Source of the DNA: Cliona cf. orientalis
Taxonomy: Eukaryota; Porifera; Demospongiae; Clionaida; Clionaidae
Direction: 5' to 3'
Length of the DNA stretch: 64,000 nucleotides
Assembly: GCA_963930775.1 (NCBI GenBank)
Contig: OZ005689.1
Span: 1,674,001-1,738,000, forward strand
Shown here: positions 28,697 to 39,500 of the stretch, piece after piece
Numbering within the stretch: the first letter of the stretch is position 1
Layout: each line of letters begins with the position of its first letter
Program-made: the position numbers and the translations under genes
The notes under the pieces: model-generated
Told to the model about the DNA's origin: nothing
Databases searched by the model: none
The model's input: only the letters and a program-made list of their open reading frames with translations

Positions 28697-29490
28697 CTAC
28701 TGTACTAATGCTATGTCCACTCGTTGCTCAGCATCAAGACCACCAGCTACATACAAGTCCCCACTGGGGAGAACTGTACAGGTACAATGTGATCGTTTAG
28801 TAGGCAGCTCCCCAGCCTTGACCCAACTCCTGCTGCTAGGTTGATAATGGTAGAAGGCTGTGCTCTCAGGGTAGCTCTCTCCACCAATTGCCAGCAGAGC
28901 TCCATTGAAGGCTAACGCAGTGGAGCAACTCAGTGGTGTATCAGGTAGTGACTGCCATGGTGATGGTGTGGGTGGAGCACTTGCACTAGCTGGTTGGGAA
29001 ACAGCTTGAGAGATGAGGTCATCCAAACACACACTGAACACTTTCTTGGATGGTACACCTTCCATAGTGAAGCCAACCAAGAGATAACACATGTTACCAA
29101 TGATAGATGGTAGTGTGTCACTAAGTGGCTGAGGTAGTGATGCAGCATGGCACCATTGTGTCGAATCAGTGTCCAGGATCTCAACTCTTGAGAGACATCC
29201 TCTATCACCATACCCTCTCATCACCACCAGCCATCTTTTATTGTGGGCGGTTACTGATGGTGATTAACATGCTGTGGTCATTGGTGGTAAGGGGTGAGTT
29301 CATCTTTTTAATTCTTTATTCCATATTCACAGCTGGTTGGTCACCTTGAGAGATTGTCCATCCCTCCCGCCGACCAGTACTAGCTGGTTGTTGACAACAA
29401 CCATGGAGAACCTCGTGCATGTATATGAAAGGTAGTGTATCGTAGGAGTCCTGTTTAGGATCATAGACCATCACTATTTGTCCCTCCAGA
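28697..29490 (-). pseudogene. Kelch-repeat gene, decayed
   Basis: The C-terminal 28697-29253 frame is open with Kelch blades: WLVVMRGYGDRGCLSRVEIL, then ALAFNGALLAIGGESYPEST and VLPSGDLYVAGGLD. Upstream the Kelch reading continues (MVYDPKQDSYDTLP, then VVVNNQLVLVGGRDGQ, then THPLPPMTTA) but is broken by TAA at 29264-29266, TGA at 29300-29302 (where Trp is expected before THP), TGA at 29327-29329 and an apparent 1-nt insertion near 29430. Homology ends at 29490 where the dispersed repeat begins. The second copy (63600 onwards) is open as far as visible. Confidence 0.75.
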
Positions 29491-29735
29491 GGTATGCCGA
29501 TGTGGTTAATGAATAATAAATTATAGTACTAGTAACATTGATCTGTAACTATGACGCACTTAAGTGATTGCGTGTGTGATGAATATTGGGAACATGATTA
29601 TATTTACCATGTTATTCTGTGTACTTGAGTCGTTTGAACTTTTACCTCCTCTAGATCCTCCTCAATCTCTTTCTCTCATGTGTGCACATTCATAATAATA
29701 TTATACACATGTGCACGCATAATAATATTATTATA
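29490..29735. repeat. Dispersed ~235-bp repeat, copy 2
   Basis: Near copy of 24551-24790, starting CAGAGGTATGCCGATGTGGT. It directly abuts and appears to truncate the Kelch pseudogene. 29736-29875 is non-coding. Confidence 0.8.
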
Positions 29736-29875
29736 CACACACACACACTCCATGTGCTGCCATGACTCGACTGCGCATGCTCAACCTCGATGCAGGTAAG
29801 GGTCGCCAAGTCATGAAGTGCATACATATATAAAGCTATAGCTCTACATGAGTGCTGCTTCATTGGCTGAAGAGT

Positions 29876-30281
29876 ATGGCGATATAATCCAAATGTGACA
29901 AAATTATTAAAAGTCAAACTCAAGGGTGTAAAAGCACAAATTTGCATATGGAAGGGTGCAAAAGGTCAAAGCTACAAACTCAAGGATGCAAAAGTACGGA
30001 GCTGCATATGGAAGGGTGCAAAGGTCAAACCTGCAAACTCAAAAGCTATGGATGGCACATTAAATATAAGCTATTATTATAAAGTACAAAGTCAAAAGTA
30101 CAGTATTAATTGATAAACTAGTTCCTTGCATTTACAGGTTTGACCTTTTGCACCCTGCCATATGTAGCTCTGTACTTTTGCACCATTGAGTTTGCAGGTT
30201 TGACCTTTTGCACCCTTCCATATGCAGCTCTGTACTTTTGTACCCGAATTTTGATAATTTTGTCACGTTTGGATTGCCATA
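29876..30281. mobile_element. Foldback element with internal ~60-bp tandem units
   Basis: Arms of about 160 bp. The left starts ATGGCGATATAATCCAAATG; the right ends CACGTTTGGATTGCCAT. Each arm carries two tandem units of GCATATGGAAGGGTGCAAA ... TCAAACCTGCAAACTCAA. No coding capacity. Confidence 0.75.
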
Positions 30282-30284
30282 GAA

Positions 30285-30501
30285 GAGCGCGCGGGGTATA
30301 TATATATGTGCTCTAGAGAACTCTAGTTGGGGGTGGTAATCTACAATACTGGTATATACATGATTATGGAAAAATTTGGCGATGCTTTCACTGATCTATA
30401 ATACATATCTATGAATTTCTAAGATGTATAATACTTATAAAAATTTAATGATAGCTATATGCAGCAATGCTATCAATTACGGTGGGGGGTTTGATGATTT
30501 C
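30285..30501. other. Intergenic, with fragment of the CTAGAGCTCT MITE
   Basis: GAGCGCGCGGGGTATATATATATGTGCTCTAGAG near 30286-30325 matches, inverted, one end of the family at 60170-60563. Otherwise AT-rich with no feature. Confidence 0.4.
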
Positions 30502-30704
30502 TGTGGTAGCCGTGCACGCAATCGCCGCCAATGGTTGGCCAATATTTAATGTCGATAATACATTCCAATAGACAGCTCACAAAATAGTAAAATGCATGCA
30601 AATTTATAGGTACCAGTAAAAGGAAACCACAACAGGTAATTACAGGAAATAATAATGACAGGAAATAAATAAACACTTAATTAGTAATGTTCAGTGTTAC
30701 CCCC
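30502..30704 (-). repeat. 3' LTR
   Basis: Direct repeat of 34766-34968. Its plus-strand right edge reads TTACCCCC where the other LTR has TTACCACA, so the terminal TGT (as read in the element's orientation) is altered at the purine-tract junction. Confidence 0.9.
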
Positions 30705-30723
30705 TTCTCAAGTTTACAACATC

Positions 30724-33700
30724 TTAAATCTCATTCTGTCCATATCGTGCTGGGGGTGGCCTGCTTCGAGTTGAACGGCGAAGTGTGGGATTCGGTTGAT
30801 TTACGGAGGGTGGCACCACCGGTGGTCGACGTGGTAAGTTTACAGCAGACGGATCTGCCTCGGGTGGAGGAGAGTTTCCACCAACTGCTGGTGTGTTCAC
30901 TTCGGGTGCCAGAGTAGGTCCAAGCAGCGTATCCGAGACTTCCGTTTCTGTGACCGGCTCAGGGGAACTTTGAACTTCCCGTTTTCTCACGTGATCAATG
31001 TGTCTCTTCACCTTTGTTCCATCTTGCAACTGAATTTCGTACGACAGTGGACCTGTAACCTCGGTAATTATACCAGGTATCCATCTCGGATTTTTCTTGG
31101 TGAAGTTCTCAACATAGACTTCCTCATCCTTGGTAAACTTTCTCAATTCTTTCTTTCTGTCGTGAGACTCACTCTGTTTCAATTGTCTTTTCTCCACTCT
31201 CTCTCCAATCTCAGGATACAGTAGGTCAAAGCGTGACCTCAACTTCCTCTTCATTAACAACTCACATGGTGCTATGCCGGTGGTGGTATGAGGGGTTATC
31301 CTGTAGTCAAAGAGAAACTTCGATAGTCGTTCTTGGATTGATCCACCTTTTGTGCGTTTGATACCGAGTTTGAGAGTTTGTACGGCTCTTTCAGCTTGCC
31401 CATTAGACGACGGGTGGTATGGTGCCGATTTTACATGTTTGATTCCGTTTCGAGCCATGAACTGAGCAAATTCTTCACTGGTGAATGACGGACCATTGTC
31501 GGTTACGATGGTTTGAGGTAGTCCGTAAATCGTGAATACTGATCGTAATACTTCAATCGTTTTCGATGATGTTATTGCTGACATGATGTGGGCGTCGAGC
31601 CACTTCGAATGAGCATCTACTATCACAAGAAACATGTGACCCATATATGGCCCAGCGAAATCAAGATGAACGCGGCTCCACGGCTGACTCGGCCACTGCC
31701 ATGGATAGAGTGGTGCTAGTGGTGGTGATGCTCGGCTTTCTTGACACACCGGACACTGCTTAACAACAGCTTCAATTTCACAATCCATCTTTGGCCACCA
31801 CACGTAACTTCTTGCTAGAGACTTCATCTTTGTTGCACCTGGGTGTGTCTCATGGAGCTCCTCCAACACAGCGAGTCTTCCTTGCGGTGGTATGACCACT
31901 CGGGATCCCCATAAGACACATCCGTCCTGTACGCTCAACTCTTTAGCTCTCGACTGGTAGGGTTTGAACTCGTCCGATGCTGTCGATGGCCATCCAGTCA
32001 TGACGTATCGTCGTACTTTTGAGAGAGTTGGGTCTTTGTTCGTCCATTCCTTGATGGCTCTGGCGCTCACTGTAGTAGCTGACAAGTGGTTAAACAGGTG
32101 AAGAAGATCTCCCGGCACACGATCGGAATGTGTGGTTACTGGCCTTGGTAGGCGGCTAAGCGCATCAGCATTAGAGAGAGAAACACCGGCCTTGTGGCGA
32201 ATTGTGTACTGATAAGCGCTGAGGGTGAGCGCCCACCTCTGTATGCGGGAAGACGCCGTTTGTGAGATTCCTTTCTTCTCGTTAAAGAGGTAGGAGAGAG
32301 GCTGATGATCGGACTCGATAACAAAGGGTCTACCATAAAGGTAGTAGTGGAATTTCTTGACTCCAAAAATTATTGCAAGCCCCTCCTTTTCAATCTGGGC
32401 GTAATTTTTCTCGGCGGGTGATAACGTCCTTGAGGCATATGCTATAGGCCTTTCCTGGCCATCTTCCATCACGTGCGATAGCACGGCTCCGAGGCCATAT
32501 TGCGATGCATCGCACGCAAGCACCAACGGTTTTTTCTCGTCGAAATGAACTAGAAGTGAATTGTCCTGGAGTGCTTGTTTTGCCTCTTCGAATGCTTGGT
32601 TCTCACTATTGCCCCACGTCCATGGGACGCTCTTTTGTAGAAGTCGGTACAGAGGTGCTAATTTAGTGGATAAATTCGGAAGGAAACGGTTGTAGTAATT
32701 TATTATGCCAAAAAATGATCGTAGCTCGCTCACGTTGTGAGGTCTCGGTGCCTCTCGAATTGCTAGCACCTTCTCTGCGGTCGGATGGAGGCCAACTTTG
32801 TCGATAATGTGCCCCAGATATTCGACCTGGGAGTGCAAAAAGAAGCATTTTGATTTGTTAAGCTTTAGGCCTGCTGTCTCCAACTTTTGTAGTACTACAT
32901 CAAGGGTTTGAAGATGCTCGTCGATAGTCGAGCCTGAAATGAGGATATCATCGATATAGGTCGATACGCCCTTTATCCCTCGCATCAAGTTATCCATCGT
33001 TCGCTGGAAAATCGAAGGCGCGGATGACACCCCAAAGGGTAATCGGTTGTAGCGGTACAACCCCTTGTGGGTATTGACCGTCACGTACTCTCGGGACTGC
33101 TCATCAAGTGGCAGCTGGAGGTATGCTTGTGAGAGATCTAGTTTGGAGAACAATTTTCCCCCTGACAAACTAGCAAGGAGCTCGTCCACTCTGGGAAGTG
33201 GGTAAGAGTCAACGGGGCTGGCTTGATTTACAGTAAGCTTATAATCTCCACAAAGTCTCACTCCCCCATTCTGCTTTATTACAGGTACCACTGGGGCAGC
33301 CCATCTTGAGAACTGAATTGGAGAAATGATCCCCATGCTTTCCAAGTTGTCTAACTCTGCTTCCACTTTTTCTTTGAGGGCAAGAGGCACTGTTCTGGCC
33401 TTGTAAAACTTGGGTGTGGCATTGTTGTCTACATTTAACTTCACTGTCATGCCCTTCAGGCACCCCAGCCCCTTTTCAAACACTGCTGAGTGTCTCTCTA
33501 GGACTGTCTGGAGTGAATTTCCACCTTCCACTGTGTTAACCTCCCCTACCTTAAGGGTCACCTTCAATTCAGACAACCAATCTCTTCCCATTAAATCTGG
33601 CCCATTACCAGCTACAACTTGCACATACAACTCACGTTCTTGCTGACCATAACGAGCCACCACTGGGACTTGACCATACACTTGAATGTTATCACCACTA

Positions 33701-34746
33701 TAAGATCTCAATCTAAGGTCAGAGGGCTCCAGGCTGTTGATGCTTTTCTGCTGTGCAATTCTTTGATATGTGGTTTGAGTAATAACAGAGTAGGCAGCAC
33801 CTGTGTCCAGCTCCTTCTGCACAGCAACACCATTTATGGTCACTTTCCCTACAAGAGGCTGGCTTGCTGGGCTTCTCACAGTGAACAGTGTGTATGCACC
33901 ATCATCTTCTTCACTGTCGGTATGCTCCTCCTGAAGGTGGTGTGTCTTCTTAGGCATCTTTAGTTTAGACCTGCATGCTCTGACAATGTGCCCCCTCTTT
34001 TTACAGGCGTGACACACTGCATCCTTAAATCTGCACTGGGCGGGAGAATGTCCATCACCTCCACATCGATAACAGGGCATCTGTGTACTTGATTGTTTCA
34101 GGTTTTGTTTCCGTTGGCCCCTTCCCTTCTTAGGATGCATGGTACGGTTGACTTGGGGAGCGCTAGCAGTGGACTGTGTTGCGGGCTGAGTTTGAGGTGT
34201 GCCTGTAGCGGTAGGTGGGGTCAACTGCAGCTGCTTAGTGTTCGTTTCAGCAGATTCTATGGCCTTAGCCAGTTCCAAAGCTTTGTCATAGTCGAGCTTC
34301 TTCTCAGCCAGTAACCGGTTAGTGATGCCTTTGTGCCTGACACCACAGACCAATCTGTCACGCAGCATGTCTTGCAAGTTCTCCTTGTACTCGCAATGCT
34401 GGGCGATGTCACGAAGGGCGGCTACATATGCCGCGACTGACTCGCCTTCTTCTCTCGTTCGAGTGTTAAATTTGTAACGCTGCATTATGGCGGACGGCGT
34501 CGGGTCGAAGTGAGCCTTGACAAGTTTGACAATATCATCGTATGAAGTCGTGTCCAATTTATCTTCCTCGACCAAGTTTCTGATTATCTTGTATGTCGTC
34601 GCTCCGCAGGCTGACAACAAAATCGAGCGTTTCTTCGCTTCATCGGCTACATCGTTTGCCACAAAATAATAGTTCATACGTTGTGTATAGCTCGTCCAGT
34701 CTTCCGTACTGGAATCGAACGGCGCGAGAGATCCATGAGTAGCCAT
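30724..34746 (-). CDS. Gag-Pol polyprotein (1,340 aa)
   Basis: Retrotransposon polyprotein in one uninterrupted frame from ATG 34746. Order: gag-like region (residues 1-200), two CCHC zinc knuckles (about 225-258: CYRCGGDGHSPAQC and CHACKKRGHIVRAC), aspartic protease with LDTGAAYS (about 313), reverse transcriptase with FSKLDLSQAYLQLPL and YIDD (about 597), RNase H with ACDASQYGLGAVLSH, then integrase with an HHCC zinc finger (HETHPGATK ... CPVCQ) and the D,D-35-E core (LDFAGPY; VTDNGPSF; SSNGQAE). The RT-RH-IN order is that of Ty3/Gypsy. A single fused frame without shift means gag/pol ratio control, if any, is post-translational or by another route. All catalytic motifs look intact. Confidence 0.95.
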   Translation of the reverse strand: MATHGSLAPFDSSTEDWTSYTQRMNYYFVANDVADEAKKRSILLSACGATTYKIIRNLVEEDKLDTTSYDDIVKLVKAHFDPTPSAIMQRYKFNTRTREEGESVAAYVAALRDIAQHCEYKENLQDMLRDRLVCGVRHKGITNRLLAEKKLDYDKALELAKAIESAETNTKQLQLTPPTATGTPQTQPATQSTASAPQVNRTMHPKKGRGQRKQNLKQSSTQMPCYRCGGDGHSPAQCRFKDAVCHACKKRGHIVRACRSKLKMPKKTHHLQEEHTDSEEDDGAYTLFTVRSPASQPLVGKVTINGVAVQKELDTGAAYSVITQTTYQRIAQQKSINSLEPSDLRLRSYSGDNIQVYGQVPVVARYGQQERELYVQVVAGNGPDLMGRDWLSELKVTLKVGEVNTVEGGNSLQTVLERHSAVFEKGLGCLKGMTVKLNVDNNATPKFYKARTVPLALKEKVEAELDNLESMGIISPIQFSRWAAPVVPVIKQNGGVRLCGDYKLTVNQASPVDSYPLPRVDELLASLSGGKLFSKLDLSQAYLQLPLDEQSREYVTVNTHKGLYRYNRLPFGVSSAPSIFQRTMDNLMRGIKGVSTYIDDILISGSTIDEHLQTLDVVLQKLETAGLKLNKSKCFFLHSQVEYLGHIIDKVGLHPTAEKVLAIREAPRPHNVSELRSFFGIINYYNRFLPNLSTKLAPLYRLLQKSVPWTWGNSENQAFEEAKQALQDNSLLVHFDEKKPLVLACDASQYGLGAVLSHVMEDGQERPIAYASRTLSPAEKNYAQIEKEGLAIIFGVKKFHYYLYGRPFVIESDHQPLSYLFNEKKGISQTASSRIQRWALTLSAYQYTIRHKAGVSLSNADALSRLPRPVTTHSDRVPGDLLHLFNHLSATTVSARAIKEWTNKDPTLSKVRRYVMTGWPSTASDEFKPYQSRAKELSVQDGCVLWGSRVVIPPQGRLAVLEELHETHPGATKMKSLARSYVWWPKMDCEIEAVVKQCPVCQESRASPPLAPLYPWQWPSQPWSRVHLDFAGPYMGHMFLVIVDAHSKWLDAHIMSAITSSKTIEVLRSVFTIYGLPQTIVTDNGPSFTSEEFAQFMARNGIKHVKSAPYHPSSNGQAERAVQTLKLGIKRTKGGSIQERLSKFLFDYRITPHTTTGIAPCELLMKRKLRSRFDLLYPEIGERVEKRQLKQSESHDRKKELRKFTKDEEVYVENFTKKNPRWIPGIITEVTGPLSYEIQLQDGTKVKRHIDHVRKREVQSSPEPVTETEVSDTLLGPTLAPEVNTPAVGGNSPPPEADPSAVNLPRRPPVVPPSVNQPNPTLRRSTRSRPPPARYGQNEI

Positions 34747-34765
34747 CTTTTATCCTCGTCGCCAA

Positions 34766-34968
34766 TGTGGTAGCCGTGCACGCAGTCGCCGCCAATGGTT
34801 GGCCAATATTTAATGTCGATAATACATTCCAATAGACAGCTCACAAAATAGTAAAATGCATACAAATTTATAGGTACCAGTAAAAGGAAACCACAACAGG
34901 TAATTACAGGAAATAATAATGACAGGAAATAAATAAACACTTAATTAGTAATGTTCAGTATTACCACA
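34766..34968 (-). repeat. 5' LTR
   Basis: Plus-strand reading starts TGTGGTAGCC and ends ATTACCACA (TGTGGT/ACCACA inverted ends). Followed by the ATTTC target copy. Confidence 0.9.
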
Positions 34969-34973
34969 ATTTC

Positions 34974-35392
34974 TTTAATCAACATCCCTTAATTCCCTGG
35001 GGGCAAATTAATTTTTTCAAATGCCCTTCTTACTTAAGCAGCTGGAAGGTACGTATACAGAGGTATATACAAGTTTAATTATAATATTATATTAGTTGTT
35101 ATCCTGCATGCATGCATGCAGCTGCCCAATCAAGACACTAAGTACGTCTTTGATAAGTGTAGTAATTAACCATGCAGACTTGAGGCCATTCAACACTCGG
35201 ATCAGGAGGTATAATATTATATTATATCTCCCATCATAATGAACTATGTCATTGTGATAATAATATATATATATATATATATATATACACAATATAATAT
35301 TATTGAAGTGATGCTATGATATCAATACCCAGACATGCTCACTTTCATATTAATTTAAAAGCACAATAATTATTATACAAAGGTTAATATTT
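34974..35392. other. AT-rich intergenic stretch
   Basis: Contains a (TA)n run at about 35264-35288 and GCATGCATGC. No coding sequence or element ends recognised. Confidence 0.5.
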
Positions 35393-35626
35393 GAAGGGCC
35401 GAGAACCATAGTGGGCTAACCCCAAATTAAATGTGGGGAATTGTCTTATATAAAAAGCCCAAAAATGGACTAAAAACCATGCATTGTACTCTACCAAGTT
35501 GCTGAAATTTTCAGAAATGTGAATTTTCTGCAGCTCATGAAACACATTTTAAACATATTTTCAAGATTCAGGGGGGCTAATTCAACATTTGTGGGTTAGC
35601 CCACTATATATGGCTCTCAGCCCTTC
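35393..35626. repeat. Short TIR MITE
   Basis: GAAGGGCCGAGAACCATAGT ... GGGCTAACCC is mirrored by GGGTTAGCCCACTA ... TGGCTCTCAGCCCTTC. Non-coding interior. Confidence 0.7.
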
Positions 35627-35765
35627 ATTTTTTTCTTAAATGCATACACACAATAATAATTATGGCAAAATTTGCAGTACTAGTGATATCATACAATAAT
35701 CTCAACCAATAACTGATAAAAATTAATAACAAAAATGACATAATAATAACAATTATTAATTTTAA

Positions 35766-36284
35766 AGGCATTGTGCCACGATATAAGGGCTATTTTTAGT
35801 AAATTAGTGTCACACGTGATGTAACCGCGCCCATTAGATTGAAATCTGGCAGCCACTTTTCAATCAACGGTTGTAGTTCGCGGTAGCAGAACGCAATCGG
35901 CCCAAGAAAGGCTCGAGTGTTGGAGCTGGAAGATCTTCAGCTATAGCTAGCGGAGGAAGGTAAGAGATCTATCAGAAGGACGGGCAAGAGTCGGCTGTGC
36001 CTGAGTAGCGATGTTTTTGCCTAGCTAGATCTACCACATGCAAGGTAGTATACCACAAGTAGATTTACCTTTAGCGAGCGAGAGTAGGTCGAAAAGTAGA
36101 TAGAGATACCAGTCCTCTAGCAGCGCGACGAGTAGCTAAGTCCTTTCCTTGTCTTTCGATGGGTTCTGGCATCCACGAGGAGTGCGCGACAATATTTTGT
36201 ATGTGCGCTATTTTTGACAACGCGAGTCCGTATACTAGATCTAAATTTAGTAACAATCACCGCTTATATCGTGACACAATGCCT
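35766..36284. mobile_element. TTAA-flanked MITE related to the 1-3406 transposon
   Basis: 519 bp, TTAA on both sides (35762-35765 and 36285-36288). Left end AGGCATTGTGCCACGATATA; right end, reversed, AGGCATTGTGTCACGATATA. The right end of the coding element at 3406 has AGGAACTGTGTCACGATATA. The interior has no transposase frame, so it is a non-autonomous derivative or relative likely moved by the same enzyme. Confidence 0.85.
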
Positions 36285-36522
36285 TTAATGGTTATGAAGG
36301 GCCAATAATTAGTTACTGTTTGTGTCTACAATACTAGAGCTGTCACTTTCCGTGTTGACTTGCTCTTCTTCATTTGTGCCTGGCTTACTCTTTTGTTCAT
36401 CCAAGCCACTATTATTATAATGCAAAATAAACCACAAAATACACTGTCATCGCTAGGAATGTGTTCATTATCTAGTGTCATACCACTAGGTACATGCACA
36501 TTATGCTTTTTAATTAACGTCC
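36285..36522. other. Downstream flank of NLR gene
   Basis: Probable 3' UTR/intergenic sequence of the minus-strand NLR gene. A 36326-36541 minus frame exists but is not supported by any motif. Confidence 0.4.
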
Positions 36523-39500
36523 CTATTTTGCTATGCTCCATTTACACAAGCAACTCATCCCAGTACTGCTAGCTAGCTAGCTAGACTGTCTACTTACTAT
36601 AATGATGTGTCCGACTGTTTCCCAGCTGCTGATAGAGCTGCTTGACCAGTCTCGCCAATGAAGTTCTTGTGGATACTATGAATGAGAAAAAGGTGAATTA
36701 TACTTCATCACACTGGCATGCAGGGTAAAGATATCTCTGATGATGTACAATAATAGAACATCATCTATTAGTGTACTCATAATATTATTATGTAGCACAC
36801 TATATGGGCATTGATCCAGCTGTTCACAGGCAAAAGTACATAGCAATGTAAGCTTGTATCCTGATCTTATGTTTCTCAATTGACTGGAAGCTGGGACCCT
36901 GTGCCAATCTGACACACAGTCTTAACCATGATTAACTGGCCACCGGAAGTCCACCAGAAGCCTGCATGCAAACTATAATATTATTTCCTACATCCTATTT
37001 GATGGACAATGGTGCCAATAACAACATATTCTATATAGTGACAAGCATTCTCACCACTATCATAATTCTTCCATATAGCTACATGTACCGTGAACCAACA
37101 CTACTAGTATGCTGTTAGTGCCTATAAGATACCGTATTTCCTCGAAATCTCGCCGCACCTCGAAATCCCGCCGCCCTCGAAATGTCGCCGCATCTATCTG
37201 CCAACTCGTCCCAATAAATGCTGCCCTCAAAATCTCGCCGCATGGTAAGGGGTCGACAGCAATTTCCGTATGCGCACGGACATTTTACGTGCATACAACT
37301 AGGCTTATTATTGAAGCTGTGTACGTGTGTGCGTATTGATGTCTGTAGACGCCGCCCTCGAAATCTAGCCGCCCTCGAATTGTTGCCGCACCAAACGGAG
37401 CCTTGAAATAAAATCTCGCCACGGCGAGATTTCGAGGAAATATGGTAAGTTAGCTTACTACAAACACTGAAGGTTTGTCATTGTCTTCACTGCAGCTGAT
37501 ATTGCCTTGGCTCCATCATCACCAATGGAGTTGTCATCGAGGCTACATATGAAATGGAAATGTAACAAATGCGCACAATCACATTGACTTAGCTAGTATA
37601 TAGATAATAATTACATGCATAATATTATAAAGGTTCCAATTTTTTAACACATGAAGAGAATCAATTTAATTTATGTGGGGGTGCGGCAAAGAGTCCTACT
37701 TATTACTGGTACAATTGTGGCAGAACAACAAAATTAACCACGTTGTGCTGCATGGGCCTTAATCTGAGCCTGATATGAGCCAAATTATAAGTCATCTATT
37801 ACTGATTTTTACTTTTTGACAGGGATCGATATAAGAGCTACTCCTCTACACAAAGTCTACTTCATAGATTCTAGAGCACTTGACTTATAATTGTACTAAG
37901 TCATGGCTTAAAGAAGTCAGCCTTGTAGCTACATATTGATCATCCATGATTCAGAGCTGTTGTAGCAATATTATAGCTAGTTACAGTTTGACATAAGTGT
38001 GACAGCCGCGTAGAAACAAAATCACAAGGAACTTCTTTTGTTGAATTTGTGTACTAATGACCTTTGAAAACACTTGTCTTGTTCTTTTCCATCAAAACAA
38101 CAGCTATATTGTTCACGTTCAAGCATTTTATCAGTTAAGCCATCACTGACTTAGTGGGTGGAACCACGTACTTGCATTAGTATACGAACTTCTGTGTGCA
38201 ACACACATAGCTTTACTATAAAGTTTTAGTATAGCTATGTTGGTGATTGGGTAGCTATATTTTGGTAGAGACTTCAATTTTGCAGGAGCGGGCAAGAGTG
38301 CCCATTGATACCGTGCGCATGCGCAGATGGAAGTGGTTGCAGTGGCCACACCCCTCAAAGCAAGCAGCTCCAACTAAGTGTGCAATGGCGACGTTCTCGC
38401 TCTGTTCGAACGTTGCTACCGGGCTACTGACAGGTATGAACAGACCTCGCCTCTTGCTTCGCTCGAGGTTCGGTGGCTAGTGCCAGCGCCTGCTTAGCAG
38501 GCCTTTCGAAACGTGCGGCACTTTCGCGCCGATCGTTCGACATTGTGTCCCTAGCTGTAGCTATGGCCCGAGGCATTAAGGCCACTCTTCTTTGTGCACA
38601 CGGCCCTACAGTTCTGACCAATCCTGAGCCTTGTAGTGCGGCTCATTCATAGCAACCGGGTGCATCCAAGACGCGTAATATCCATGCCCCTCATGTAATG
38701 ACACGGACTATATAAGACTAATGACCGTCTGAAAAATATTTTTCGTTGTATATAGTATAATTATTATTATTATACTTGCAAGACAAAATATGAGGTTAGC
38801 TTACCGTAATAGCTGAAGATTTGTCATTGTTGTCATTGCTTTTGATATTGCCGTGGCTCCTTCATCACCAATGCAGTTGCCCCAAAGACTGTGAATGGAA
38901 AAGCACGTGAATGACGTTAGCTTCACCACGCTTGTTAGTGGGAATTTCAGTTCTGTTTGAGAATGAACATGAGTACATTAGCTAGCTATAGTGGACAGGG
39001 GTGCTCTATGCCATGTGAGATATGACCATTCTCTGCAATGTGCTTGGTAAAAGCTAGATATGCTTGTCCACTAATACATTGCCGCAAGTGTCTCCTTCCC
39101 AAGTGGTGGAGATGTATAGTGATGCACAGAGTGTCACATACTAAAGCTGGAGAACTAAAGCAACATATAGCTAAATTAAATTATTGTCAAAGTTCTGGAT
39201 TTAGCAGAGTAAAAACTCACACGCTTTGCAAGCTGAGCCAGTGCGAAGTGCACATCTCTACGTCCATGCATTTACCATGATAACACATGCACATGCATAG
39301 CTAGATAGTTTAACTCACTGTAATCCCTGAATAGTAGTCATTGACTTTAAGGCCTCTGAGAGAGTTATAGCACCTTCATGGCCTATAGAGTTACCACCGA
39401 GGCTGTGAATGGAAACAATTACTTAATTGTGGGGCCCATAGCCAACTGAGCAATTCAATGCATACATGCATGGGCAAGGTTGATAATGCTACTAGCTTAG

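Larger units (their letters stand above)
25331..29107. repeat. Segmental duplication, copy 1
   Basis: Block matching 60013-64000 in the same orientation. It holds an avidin-family gene (-), an NRF1-like palindrome, a candidate plus-strand exon and a Kelch gene (-), all in the same order. Copy 1 has a MITE at 26218-26533 that copy 2 lacks; copy 2 has one at 60170-60563 that copy 1 lacks. The match stops at the window edge, so the true duplication is longer. Confidence 0.92.
30502..34968 (-). mobile_element. Intact Ty3/Gypsy LTR retrotransposon
   Basis: Two 203-bp LTRs (30502-30704 and 34766-34968) in direct orientation, flanked by a 5-bp target duplication ATTTC (30497-30501 and 34969-34973). 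The element reads on the minus strand: 5' LTR at the right, a primer-binding site TGGCGACGAGGA beginning next to it (about 34753-34764), one gag-pol frame, and a purine tract GAGAAGGGGG (30700-30709) at the 3' LTR. I count about five differences between the LTRs, so insertion is recent. Confidence 0.95.

Noticed and set aside
30687..34314. Plus-strand frames in this range
   Set aside because: Antisense shadows of the gag-pol frame.
36326..36541. 71-residue minus frame after the last LRR exon
   Set aside because: Starts after a stop in the continuing frame, no motif; the short 36523-36565 exon gives a simpler end for the NLR model.
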